NCBI RefSeq assembly: GCF_000685355.1
Contig: NZ_JHET01000010.1
Location: 428,197-492,196 of the forward strand
DNA: 64,000 nt
Origin: Microbacterium sp. CH12i
GTDB taxonomy: Bacteria > Actinomycetota > Actinomycetes > Actinomycetales > Microbacteriaceae
Direction: 5' to 3'
The notes under the pieces are model-generated. The model was given only the letters and a program-made list of their open reading frames with translations, made no database searches and was not told the DNA's origin. A program made the position numbers and the translations under genes. Position 1 is the first letter of the stretch. Each line of letters begins with the position of its first letter. Positions 56,596 to 64,000 of this stretch are shown piece by piece.

Positions 56596-56904
56596 ATGAC
56601 CATGAAGGCTGTACTCGCAGGAAAAGTTATTGCCGAGGCCGACGAGAGCGACCTCATCTCTATTGAGGGCAACTGGTATTTCCCTCTCACGTCGGTGACG
56701 CCCGGTGTCCTCGTCGAGAGTCCCACCCCGTACACCTGTCCGTGGAAGGGCGAAGCCCAGTATTACTCCGCGCAGATTGACGGTGAGACTCATGTCGATC
56801 AGGCATGGGGCTACCCGCATCCTTACCCCACCGCGTTCGAACGGGTCGGCAAAGACATCTCCGGCCACATCGCTTTCGCCCCCGGCGTCGAGGTCGGACC
56901 GTAG
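56596..56904 (+). CDS. DUF427-domain protein
   Basis: A 102-residue single-domain DUF427 protein. Family features: AVLAGKVIAEADES, the aromatic GNWYFPLTSV, TPYTCPWKGEAQYYSAQIDG, and the closing ISGHIAFAPGVEV. The Cys in TCPWKG is conserved in the family. GAGGAG precedes the ATG. Function unknown; small stand-alone beta-barrel proteins of this type are common in Actinobacteria. Confidence 0.88.
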   Translation: MTMKAVLAGKVIAEADESDLISIEGNWYFPLTSVTPGVLVESPTPYTCPWKGEAQYYSAQIDGETHVDQAWGYPHPYPTAFERVGKDISGHIAFAPGVEVGP

Positions 56905-56953
56905 CTGGTTCGCTCAGGCCTGACGCAGTCAACGATCGACCGGAGATAACCGC

Positions 56954-57793
56954 ATGATCGAGTTCCGCTCGGTGTCGAAGCAGTTCGATGACGGCACGCT
57001 CGCCGTCGACAACTTCAGCCTCGCGCTGCCCTCGCGCAAGACGACGGTTTTCGTGGGTTCTTCCGGATGCGGAAAGACGACGCTGCTGCGAATGATCAAC
57101 CGCATGGTCGAGCCCACGAGCGGTGACGTCGAGATCGACGGCGAGAGCGTGCTTGGTAAGAACCCGGTGACTCTCCGCCGTGGCATCGGGTACGTCATGC
57201 AGAACTCCGGGCTCATGCCGCACTTCTCCGTCATCGACAACGTTGCAACGGTATTGCGTCTGACCGGCACGTCGAAGAAGCAAGCGCATGAGCGCGCCCG
57301 GACGCTGCTCGACACCGTCGGGCTTGATCGCGCGCTCGCAGATCGCTATCCGAGCCAGCTCTCCGGTGGGCAGCAGCAGCGCGTCGGAGTGGCGCGCGGG
57401 CTTGCCGCAGACCCGAATATTCTGCTCATGGATGAGCCGTTCGGCGCCGTCGACCCGATCGTGCGCGCCGACCTGCAGCAGGAGCTCATTCGCTTGCAGA
57501 AAGAACTCGACAAGACCGTCGTATTCGTCACGCACGACATCGATGAGGCATTCCTGCTCGGCGATCAGGTCGTCATCCTCGACAAGGGCGCGCGCATCGT
57601 GCAGGTCGGCAGCCCGAGCGAGATCATTGAGAACCCCGCTGATGACTTCGTCTCCGCCTTCATTGGCGCCGAGCGCGGCCGGCGCGCGCTGCGCCTGAAG
57701 CAGACTCCCCACGGCACGGTCGTCGTTGATTCCGAGGGCCGCACTCAGGGGGCGCTCGTGGATGGCTCACCCAAGGGTACGGACGGCGGATGA
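56954..57793 (+). CDS. opuCA: OpuC-type osmoprotectant ABC importer ATPase
   Basis: A 279-residue ATPase of the quaternary-amine (OpuA/ProV) group. Walker A is VGSSGCGKTTLLRMINRMVE, signature QLSGGQQQRVGVARGLAADP, Walker B ILLMDEPFGAVDPIV. It lacks the C-terminal CBS pair of longer OpuCA proteins. First of four genes (ATPase, two permeases, binding protein); the next gene begins one base after its stop. Expected substrates are glycine betaine, choline or carnitine. Confidence 0.85.
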   Translation: MIEFRSVSKQFDDGTLAVDNFSLALPSRKTTVFVGSSGCGKTTLLRMINRMVEPTSGDVEIDGESVLGKNPVTLRRGIGYVMQNSGLMPHFSVIDNVATVLRLTGTSKKQAHERARTLLDTVGLDRALADRYPSQLSGGQQQRVGVARGLAADPNILLMDEPFGAVDPIVRADLQQELIRLQKELDKTVVFVTHDIDEAFLLGDQVVILDKGARIVQVGSPSEIIENPADDFVSAFIGAERGRRALRLKQTPHGTVVVDSEGRTQGALVDGSPKGTDGG

Positions 57794-57794
57794 G

Positions 57795-58478
57795 ATGAAC
57801 TGGGTCATCGACAATCTCGGGCTGATCCTCGATCTCAGCCTGACGCATCTGGGCCAGAGCGTGATTCCGATCGTGCTCGGCTTCGTGCTGTCACTTCCGC
57901 TGGGTTGGGTCGCGTGGCGCTACCGACTCGTCCGGGGGCCAGTTATTGTCCTCACGGGTCTGCTTTACACGATCCCCTCGCTTGCGTTGCTGATCCTGAT
58001 GCCCGCGGTGGGGGGCTACTCGGCGATCAGCCCGACAAACCTCATCGTCGCGCTCACCATCTACGCCGTGGCGATCCTGGTGCGCTCGGTCGCTGATGGT
58101 CTCGACTCTGTCGACCCGGGCGTACGACAGGCCGCCACAGCGGTCGGTTACGGCGGCTTCCGCCGCTTCTGGACCGTTGATCTCCCGCTCGCCGGCCCCG
58201 TCATCCTCGCCGGGCTCAGAGTCGCCGCGGTCAGCACGATCTCGCTCGCGACGGTGGGCATCCTCATCGGTGTCACGAACCTCGGCTACCTGTTCACGAA
58301 CGGACTGCAGCGTCGGATCATCGCCGAGGTGTTCGCCGGTGTCATCGCGGTCGTGGTGATCGCACTGGTTATCGACCTGCTGCTGATGCTGGCGGGACGG
58401 GCGATCATGCCCTGGACGCGCGCAACCAAGATTGCGAGCGCACGACGTCCCCGCCTCGTGCTGAGGGCGGCCGCATGA
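57795..58478 (+). CDS. opuCB: OpuC-type ABC importer permease 1
   Basis: A 227-residue permease with five or six helices. QAT-family blocks are YTIPSLALLILMPAVGGYSA, DPGVRQAATAVGYGGFRRFW and LRVAAVSTISLATVGILIGV. The ATG at 57795 directly follows the ATPase stop (GGATGAGATGAAC); an earlier in-frame ATG lies inside the ATPase and is rejected. It overlaps the second permease by four bases. Confidence 0.83.
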   Translation: MNWVIDNLGLILDLSLTHLGQSVIPIVLGFVLSLPLGWVAWRYRLVRGPVIVLTGLLYTIPSLALLILMPAVGGYSAISPTNLIVALTIYAVAILVRSVADGLDSVDPGVRQAATAVGYGGFRRFWTVDLPLAGPVILAGLRVAAVSTISLATVGILIGVTNLGYLFTNGLQRRIIAEVFAGVIAVVVIALVIDLLLMLAGRAIMPWTRATKIASARRPRLVLRAAA

Positions 58479-59214
58479 ACCTCTTCGCTGACGCCTTCGC
58501 CTGGCTGTTCTCCCCTGAGCGGCTCCAAGGGTCGTATGCGCTGCCGACACTGCTTGGTCAGCACCTCTTCTACACCGTGATCTCGGTGTTGCTCGCCGCA
58601 GTTATCGCCGTGCCGCTGGGATGGCTGATCGGACACACCGGTCGCGGCCGAGAGTTCGCCGTGGCGGTTTCAGGTGCCGCACGGGCCGTGCCGTCGTTCG
58701 GGCTCATGGTGCTGCTCGTGCTGCTGTTCGGGGTACTGCGTGTTCCCGAAGCCGCGGTCGTCACTTTCGTCCTCCTCGCGATCCCTTCGCTGCTCGCTGG
58801 TGCCTATACCGGGCTGGAAGCGATCGATCGTCGCATCATCGATTCTGCACGCGCCATGGGCATGACCGAATGGCAGATTTTCTGGAAGGTGGAGGTTCCG
58901 CTCGGCCTTCCACTCCTCGTCGCTGGTCTGCGTGCGGCCACATTGCAGGTGATCGCAACAGTCACGATCGCGGCGTACGTGAACCTCGGCGGCCTGGGCT
59001 GGCCGATCATCCAGGGCATCCCGCTTCAGCGCTTCGACCAGGTTCTCGGCGGCGCCATCCTGGTTGCCGCGCTTGCTCTCATCGCCGATCTGCTGCTCGC
59101 CATCGCCCAGCGCGCGGCCGTCCCCGCCGGAGTGCGTGCCGCGAAGGCTGGCCCTTCTCCGACGCGGGCGACGCCTCGCCGCACGGCATCCGCCACGCAT
59201 CCGCCGTCACCTGA
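58475..59214 (+). CDS. opuCD: OpuC-type ABC importer permease 2, end uncertain (probable frameshift)
   Basis: A QAT-family permease. Helices and the transport loop are normal to about residue 220 (ARAVPSFGLMVLLVLLFGVL, IDSARAMGMTEWQIFWKVEV, NLGGLGWPIIQGIPLQRFDQ). As written the frame then has no stop until 59659, 400 bases inside the binding-protein gene, and the extra text is Arg/Pro/Thr-rich nonsense. Adding one base near 59140-59160 (for instance GCGAAGG to GCGGAAGG) moves into a frame ending at TGA 59212-59214, 42 bases before the next ATG. I give that end as the likely true one; the exact site is inferred. Confidence 0.7.
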
Positions 59215-59256
59215 CCTCACGCGCTTCCCACGCACTTCCCATCAGAGAGGAACATC

Positions 59257-60174
59257 ATGTTCACAGCACGCACGACACGTTTTGCCGCCGCTACCGGGAT
59301 CGCGCTCGCCGCGTCACTCGTTTTCGCTGGCTGCGCAAGCAGCAACCCCCTGGACACCCCGACCGACAGCGGTGACGCAGGCTCCAGCGACACGATCGTC
59401 ATCGGCTCGCAGGCCTACTACTCGAACGAGATCGTCGCCGAGATCTATGCCCAGGCTTTGGAGAACGCTGGGCTCACGGTCGACAGGCAGTTCAACATCG
59501 GCCAGCGCGACGCCTACATGCCTGAGCTCGAATCAGGCGCGATCGACCTTTTCCCGGAGTACACCGGCAACCTGTTGGAGTTCCTCGACCCTGAGGCCAC
59601 TGCCACCAGCTCCGACGACGTCTACGCAGCACTGCAGGACGCCCTCCCCGACGGTTTGACCGCGCTGGACTACTCCGAGGCGAGCGACCAGGACACCTAC
59701 ACGGTGCTCAAGGCCTTCGCGGATGAGCACAGCCTCAAGACGATCGCCGATCTCGCGGGTGCCGGAGACGGTCTCATCATCGGCGGGGCGCCCGAGTTCG
59801 AGCAGCGCCCGTACGGTCCCGCTGCGGCAGAGAAGACCTACGGCGTGAAGCTGGAGTTCTCGGCAACCGGTCCGACGACGCTGGACGCGCTGCTTGCCGG
59901 CGAGATCAACGTCGCTGACATCTACTCCGCTGACCCCGCGTTCCAGAGCGGCGACATCGTTGCGCTGGAAGACCCGGAGAACCTGATCCTCGCCTCGAAC
60001 GTCGTGCCGATTGCTGCCAGCGACGTATCTGACAAGATCGCGGATGTCATCAACCCCATCAGCGCCGCGCTCACCGTCAAGGACCTCGTCGCATTGAACG
60101 CCCACAGCACGGTCGACGAGCTCTCGACTCCGGATATCGCCAAGAAGTGGCTGAAGGACAAGGGCCTCATCTGA
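59257..60174 (+). CDS. opuCC: OpuC-type osmoprotectant-binding lipoprotein
   Basis: A 305-residue lipoprotein. The signal peptide ends in VFAGC (Cys26). The substrate-binding domain of the OpuAC/QAT type has IVIGSQAYYSNEIVAEIYAQ, MPELESGAIDLFPEYTGNLL, APEFEQRPYGPAAAEKTYGV and LLAGEINVADIYSADPAFQS. A good AGAGAGGA site precedes the ATG. It captures quaternary-amine compatible solutes for the preceding permeases; the precise ligand cannot be read from sequence. Confidence 0.86.
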   Translation: MFTARTTRFAAATGIALAASLVFAGCASSNPLDTPTDSGDAGSSDTIVIGSQAYYSNEIVAEIYAQALENAGLTVDRQFNIGQRDAYMPELESGAIDLFPEYTGNLLEFLDPEATATSSDDVYAALQDALPDGLTALDYSEASDQDTYTVLKAFADEHSLKTIADLAGAGDGLIIGGAPEFEQRPYGPAAAEKTYGVKLEFSATGPTTLDALLAGEINVADIYSADPAFQSGDIVALEDPENLILASNVVPIAASDVSDKIADVINPISAALTVKDLVALNAHSTVDELSTPDIAKKWLKDKGLI

Positions 60175-60237
60175 GCCGGGGCCGGCTCGGGCCCGAGTGG
60201 ACCCGAGAACCCCAAGGTGACCTGAGAAGATGGGTAG

Positions 60238-60621
60238 ATGTCTGGACCCCATCGCATGATCTCAAAGCGTGACCTCGCTCAGCGACTCGATATCACCCTC
60301 GAGATGATCACCCGCCATGGGCTGGATGACGGAATGAGTGAGGCGGCGTTTGCCGCGCTCGAGCAGGACCCACCGCCTTGGCTCATCCAGTCGCGCGCGA
60401 ACCGCAAGAAGGGCGCGCGCCCCATCTGGTCAACGTTGACCTGCAACGTCTGCGGCTACAGCGAATCTGCGCGCCCGAAAAAGTGGTGGCCGGAGTTCAC
60501 CTATCTGACCTGCCGCACTCACGCGCCGCAAGATCTGCCGGCACCGGAATCCGATCAGCACCGCACTGAGATCGAGGGCGTCGGCAGCCGTTTCATCGGC
60601 ATCGTCGACGTCACCGTCTGA
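60238..60621 (+). CDS. Hypothetical small protein with Cys/His ribbon-like motif
   Basis: A 127-residue protein I do not recognise. The first 45 residues look like a short helical DNA-binding or adaptor segment (ISKRDLAQRLDITLEMITRH). The middle has CNVCGY and, 20 residues later, CRTH, giving a possible C-x2-C...C-x2-H metal site. The protein ends GVGSRFIGIVDVTV. Stand-alone gene. The spacer before it (60175-60237) holds two GC-rich dyads that may terminate the Opu operon. Confidence 0.65.
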   Translation: MSGPHRMISKRDLAQRLDITLEMITRHGLDDGMSEAAFAALEQDPPPWLIQSRANRKKGARPIWSTLTCNVCGYSESARPKKWWPEFTYLTCRTHAPQDLPAPESDQHRTEIEGVGSRFIGIVDVTV

Positions 60622-60646
60622 GCCCCAACCGCAACCCCAACCGCCG

Positions 60647-60705
60647 TTCGAATCGCGCAAATTGCTCTAATCCCGCCTCAGGTGCAGCAACTTGCGCGAT
60701 TCGAA
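60647..60705. repeat. 59-base inverted repeat
   Basis: Arms ttcgaatcgcgcaaattgct (60647-60666) and agcaacttgcgcgattcgaa (60686-60705) match at 19 of 20 positions, with a 19-base loop. It lies between convergent genes and could terminate both; no T-run follows. Confidence 0.8.
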
Positions 60706-60719
60706 ACCTGGATACGGTC

Positions 60720-61967
60720 CTAGACGCGAGAGTCTTGGCGCGGGATCCAGATCTTCTTGATGATGATCAGGATGGATGCCGTGACCGGCACGGCCACGAG
60801 CGCTCCGAGCAGCCCGAGCAGGGTGCCGCCGACGAGGGCACCGATGACGACCAGTGAACCCGGGATGGAGATCGCCCGGTTCATGACCTTCGGTGTCAGG
60901 AAGTACGACTCGAGCTGCATGTACACGAGGTAGATCACCGCGAAGATCAGCGCGAGCACTGGGTCGACGAAGAGCGCGATGCCGGTACCGATCACCCAGA
61001 AGATCAGAGGTCCGACGAGCGGGATAAGCGTGATGAGGAAGGCGACGACCGCCAGCAGCAGCGGGAACGGCAGCCCCATCACGGTGTAAAGCAGCAGCAC
61101 GAGCAGCGCGTTGATGAACGCGAGAGTCACCATGCCCATGACGTAACCGCCGACAGAATCGGTGATCTGCGTGGAGATGATGTCGGCGTTGCGGCGGTCG
61201 CGGGCCGGCACCAGGCGCAGCATCGCCTCCTTGATACCGGGGAGTGTTGCGACGAAGTAGATGACCAGTACGAGCACGATCACCATGCCGGAGATGCCAC
61301 TCGCGATCGAGGCGCCGACCTGAAGCGCGCCGCCGCCGATCGCCGCGATGTTGGCGGGGTTGGTGAGGAAACTCTGCACATCACCAACGAGGGATTGGAA
61401 CTGCTCGCCGAACTGGGCATTGAGGGTCGCGTAGATGTCGCTAGCGGCGAAATCCTTGATGAGGTCGGGAACGCTCTTCACGAACATGGTGATCTGCTCG
61501 ACGACGACGGGGATGATCATCCAGAGGATCAGGCCCAAAATCACGATGAGCCCGAAGAGCACGATCAGGACGCTCACACCGCGCGACAGTCCTCGTCGCT
61601 CAAGGAAACGGACGGCGGGATCAAGGCCGAGCGCCACAAACAGTGCGAGCGCGATGTAGATGATGACCGTCGACAGGTTTGACAGCGCGATCCCGAGCAG
61701 GATTGCAGCGAGAGCACCCAGCGTGACGAGGAATCCGAAGACGAATGGACGGTCAATACGCGTCCAGATCGAGCGTCGCGCGGGTTCCGGCTCGACGACC
61801 GGCTTGGGGGTGATCTCCGCTTCGGCGATCGGCTCCGCCTTCTGCTTCTTCGTGGTCTTGGTCGTGGTCGCTGTCTTCTTCGCTGCGGCCTCGGCGCGTG
61901 ACGCAGCAGGTGCATTGCTAGTGGGTGCGAGGGCGTCGTCGGATGCCGCAGGCATATCGGTGCTCAT
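60720..61967 (-). CDS. AI-2E family permease
   Basis: A 415-residue membrane protein of the AI-2E (TqsA/YdiK/PerM) family. Residues 1-65 are an Ala/Thr/Lys-rich cytoplasmic leader. About eight helices follow, with SRGVSVLIVLFGLIVILGLI, VPARDRRNADIISTQITDSV and FLITLIPLVGPLIFWVIGTG. The closing YFLTPKVMNRAISIPGSLVV is the family C-terminal block. Members include AI-2 exporters and Na+/H+ antiporters, so the substrate is open. Single gene. Confidence 0.88.
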   Translation of the reverse strand: MSTDMPAASDDALAPTSNAPAASRAEAAAKKTATTTKTTKKQKAEPIAEAEITPKPVVEPEPARRSIWTRIDRPFVFGFLVTLGALAAILLGIALSNLSTVIIYIALALFVALGLDPAVRFLERRGLSRGVSVLIVLFGLIVILGLILWMIIPVVVEQITMFVKSVPDLIKDFAASDIYATLNAQFGEQFQSLVGDVQSFLTNPANIAAIGGGALQVGASIASGISGMVIVLVLVIYFVATLPGIKEAMLRLVPARDRRNADIISTQITDSVGGYVMGMVTLAFINALLVLLLYTVMGLPFPLLLAVVAFLITLIPLVGPLIFWVIGTGIALFVDPVLALIFAVIYLVYMQLESYFLTPKVMNRAISIPGSLVVIGALVGGTLLGLLGALVAVPVTASILIIIKKIWIPRQDSRV

Positions 61968-62026
61968 GCGCCCACTCTAGAGTTGATCGCGCGATATCGT
62001 CGTAATTGCCGACCATGAGGAGAGAC

Positions 62027-62326
62027 ATGACCGACTCTGACGAAGCCACCGCTGAGTTGCTGCGTCTGCGCGGAACCATCGACAATATCGATGCCGCGCT
62101 GATCTTCATGCTCGCTGAGCGTTTCCGTGCGACTCAGCAGGTCGGCATCCTTAAGGCTGTGCATGCGATGCCGGCATCTGATCCGTCCCGCGAAGAGCAG
62201 CAGGTTGCCCGCCTGCGTGCGCTCGCCGAAGAGGCGCATCTTGACCCTGAGTTCGCCGAGAAGTGGTTCAACTTCGTGGTTGCTGAAGTCATCCGTCACC
62301 ACACCGAAGCCGCCGAAGGCCGCTGA
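62027..62326 (+). CDS. Chorismate mutase (AroQ type)
   Basis: A 99-residue, all-helical AroQ-class chorismate mutase that converts chorismate to prephenate for Phe/Tyr. Family segments: LLRLRGTIDNIDAALIFMLA, ERFRATQQVGILKAVHAMPA, SDPSREEQQVARLRALAEEA and the closing KWFNFVVAEVIRHHTE. Active-site-type Arg, Lys and Gln residues fit the AroQ pattern. The ATG at 62027 follows GAGGAG; an ATG seven codons upstream is overlapped by that site and was rejected. Confidence 0.88.
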   Translation: MTDSDEATAELLRLRGTIDNIDAALIFMLAERFRATQQVGILKAVHAMPASDPSREEQQVARLRALAEEAHLDPEFAEKWFNFVVAEVIRHHTEAAEGR

Positions 62327-62554
62327 CCGGGTCTTTGATGCGCTCGGCATCGACCGTGTCACACGGAGAAGGGTGCCGCGGCCATTCCCGCGACACCCCC
62401 CGAGTAGTCAGTGTCAGTCGCTGCGCCCCCAGTGCGCATCTCCCCAGATGATCGCGCCCCCCGAGTTCCTCAAACTTCAGGAACCCCCACGTGACACCTT
62501 CCGAAGATCAAGAGCACCTAGGTGCCGCCCTGATACATCGGATCGAGAGATTCT
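62327..62554. other. Gene-free spacer with hairpins between chorismate mutase and the CHAT gene
   Basis: No reading frame seen. It contains a hairpin gggtgccgcgg / ccgcgacaccc (62371-62398), a shorter dyad gttcct / aggaac (62465-62484) and the palindrome gcacctaggtgc (62514-62525). The first may terminate the chorismate mutase transcript. Confidence 0.45.
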
Positions 62555-64000
62555 TCAGAATCCGCTGCCGTGACACTGGAACGGCGTGCGGTGTCCGGTC
62601 TTATCGGATGCCGCGGCAAGTGCCATTGCGGGTGAATCGCCGCGAATCAGCCCGAAGTGCACGGTGCTGAGAAGTTCGCTCGCGACATCGTCGGGCACGA
62701 CCACGGGAGTCGCGATCACGCAGTTAGCGCCCGCATGCAGCCAGACCCTGGTCATCCCGAGCGCCTCTTCGCCCCAGCGCACTGATGAGCGGCCGAGTTC
62801 GCAGGCCGAGAGCACCACGGTCGACGGAACGTGGGGAATGAGGTCGACGTCGTAGCCGAACAGAGTGCCGTCGGCGAGCTCGAATCCTGCGAAGAGGGGA
62901 TTGTCGACGGTGTGCCGGCCGTGGGCAGCGATGTGCAGCACGTCGACTCGGTCGGCAAGCGTGGTCACCGCATCCACTCGCGCGCTTTCGCCGGTGAGGA
63001 TGCTCGCGTCGGCCCAGACGGATGCCGCAGCAACTGCCTCGTCGACACCGCGAGGTACCCGCGGCCCAACGGCGAACCCGGCGCTCCGGGCAGTGAAGCT
63101 CTGGCGAGCGGGGCGGTCATGCACCCAGCGCGACACCGAGGTTGCGAGGGTGAACGCGCGATGGAGCATCGAGGGCAGCATCCCCCAGGGGATGGCCGCG
63201 AGGGCGCCGGGAACGGTGAGCAGCAGGCGGGTTCCGGGCGGTAGCTCGGCGCACACCGGTGCGAGGAGCGCTTCGTCGAGGCGCAGCATCCGATCTTCGA
63301 GAGCACGCGCCACGACCGCTGCCATGGGGCCGCTCCGGACGGTCGCTGACACGTCGAGGTCAGCACGCAAGCCTTTGGTCTCTTCTTGGACGGCCGCCCA
63401 GGACAACGCGACGATGCGCGCGGTATCTGCGGTGGTGACCAGGCAGACCAGGCTGCCGCCGGTGAAAACGTACGACAGGACGGCGGTGTCGGCATCCAAC
63501 TCAGACTGCAGAGTCGCCAGTGACACGCGAGGGCGAGCGTCGCCGGCGCCAGTCGCGGTCCACTGGCGCTCACGGACGCGGTCGCGCAGAGCGCGCACCT
63601 GGGGATGCGTCGTCCATTCGCTGCCGGTGAGTTCTGCGCGCAGCATCCGCAGTTCTGCCAGATCGGTAGCGAGGGCAGGATCGTGCGGCGGCCGTACCGG
63701 AGCGACCTGCTGGCTGAGATGACGCGCGCGCTCTGACCAGTCGAAGAGGATGCTTTCATCGCCGCTCGCCACAGCGGCCGACAGTCCCTGGAACATCAGA
63801 TTCGCCCCGTGCATGGCCAGCGACGCTTGCAGATCGAGCGCGCCGAACGACCGCTGCCAGTCAGCAAGAAGCGTGAGCCCGTCGCTGGCATGTTGACGGG
63901 CTGCTGCCAGACGGCCGAGTGCCGCGGCCCGCTCGGCGCGGAATTCCGCTGCGCGCAGTCGGAGCGGCGTCGGCGCATCCAGGGGGAGGCGCGGGGCAGC
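62555..64000 (-). CDS. CHAT-domain (caspase-like) protein, 5' end outside the window
   Basis: The last 481 codons are visible; the frame is open to base 64000. The upstream part is helical and Ala/Leu/Arg-rich (LRAAEFRAERAAALGRLAAA, ADWQRSFGALDLQASLAMHG), consistent with TPR-like repeats. The C-terminal CHAT domain has VCAELPPGTRLLLTVPGALA, catalytic His in VLHIAAHGRHTVDNPLFAGF and catalytic Cys in STVVLSACELGRSSVRWGEE, followed by the typical GMTRVWLHAGANCVIATPVV. CHAT proteins are cysteine peptidases of the caspase clan, some acting in defence or programmed cell death. The partner genes, if any, lie beyond the window. Confidence 0.88.
   Translation of the reverse strand, partial: AAPRLPLDAPTPLRLRAAEFRAERAAALGRLAAARQHASDGLTLLADWQRSFGALDLQASLAMHGANLMFQGLSAAVASGDESILFDWSERARHLSQQVAPVRPPHDPALATDLAELRMLRAELTGSEWTTHPQVRALRDRVRERQWTATGAGDARPRVSLATLQSELDADTAVLSYVFTGGSLVCLVTTADTARIVALSWAAVQEETKGLRADLDVSATVRSGPMAAVVARALEDRMLRLDEALLAPVCAELPPGTRLLLTVPGALAAIPWGMLPSMLHRAFTLATSVSRWVHDRPARQSFTARSAGFAVGPRVPRGVDEAVAAASVWADASILTGESARVDAVTTLADRVDVLHIAAHGRHTVDNPLFAGFELADGTLFGYDVDLIPHVPSTVVLSACELGRSSVRWGEEALGMTRVWLHAGANCVIATPVVVPDDVASELLSTVHFGLIRGDSPAMALAAASDKTGHRTPFQCHGSGF

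Overview
The window reads as a chromosomal segment of a high-GC actinobacterium of the family Microbacteriaceae, most likely Microbacterium or a close relative. The evidence is the actinobacterial cell-growth cluster (pabA, then on the other strand fhaA-fhaB-pstP-rodA-pbpA-pknA-pknB), the actinobacterial mismatch endonuclease NucS, a seven-subunit Mrp antiporter with a fused A/B subunit, and DUF2510, Pr6Pr and YhgE/Pip proteins. I see no prophage, insertion sequence, CRISPR array, rRNA operon or replication origin.

Layout. 1-9.6 kb: growth and division signalling cluster. 9.8 kb: tRNA-Leu(CAG). 10-19.8 kb: mixed block with a beta-propeller-like protein, an MFS exporter, CsbD, MMPL exporter, a cold-shock protein behind a palindrome-rich 630-base spacer, a HAD phosphatase, nucS, and an MFS transporter divergent from a LacI-type regulator. 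19.9-26.2 kb: mrpA(B)CDEFG. 26.2-29.1 kb: DUF2510 protein, a decayed DUF559 gene bracketed by two copies of an 86-base inverted-repeat element, and a broken alpha/beta hydrolase. 29.1-33.3 kb: ehuABCD-type ectoine/hydroxyectoine ABC importer with a divergent GntR/FCD regulator. 33.3-41.8 kb: penicillin-acylase-like amidase, then a TetR plus two large YhgE/Pip membrane proteins. 41.9-45 kb: argG, ZIP metal transporter, vapBC. 45-51.4 kb: a seven-gene MoxR/DUF58/VWA operon. 51.5-56.9 kb: Pr6Pr protein, purA, lactonase-fold protein, flavin disulfide reductase, DUF427. 57-60.2 kb: OpuC-type osmoprotectant ABC importer. 60.2-64 kb: small metal-ribbon protein, AI-2E family permease, chorismate mutase, and the 3' part of a CHAT-domain gene that runs off the window.

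Functional themes are cell-wall growth under Ser/Thr phosphorylation control (PknA/PknB, PstP, two FHA proteins, RodA, PbpA) and ionic/osmotic homeostasis (Mrp antiporter, two compatible-solute importers, CsbD).

A cautionary theme is broken reading frames. pstP (three sites), mrpA (three sites), nucS, an MFS exporter, an alpha/beta hydrolase and probably the second OpuC permease carry one-base indels. Most inferred losses are one base of a GG or CC pair next to CG, or a run-length change, so sequence error is more likely than gene decay. A second theme is palindromic intergenic elements of about 60-110 bases, best seen at 27183-27268 and 28230-28315.
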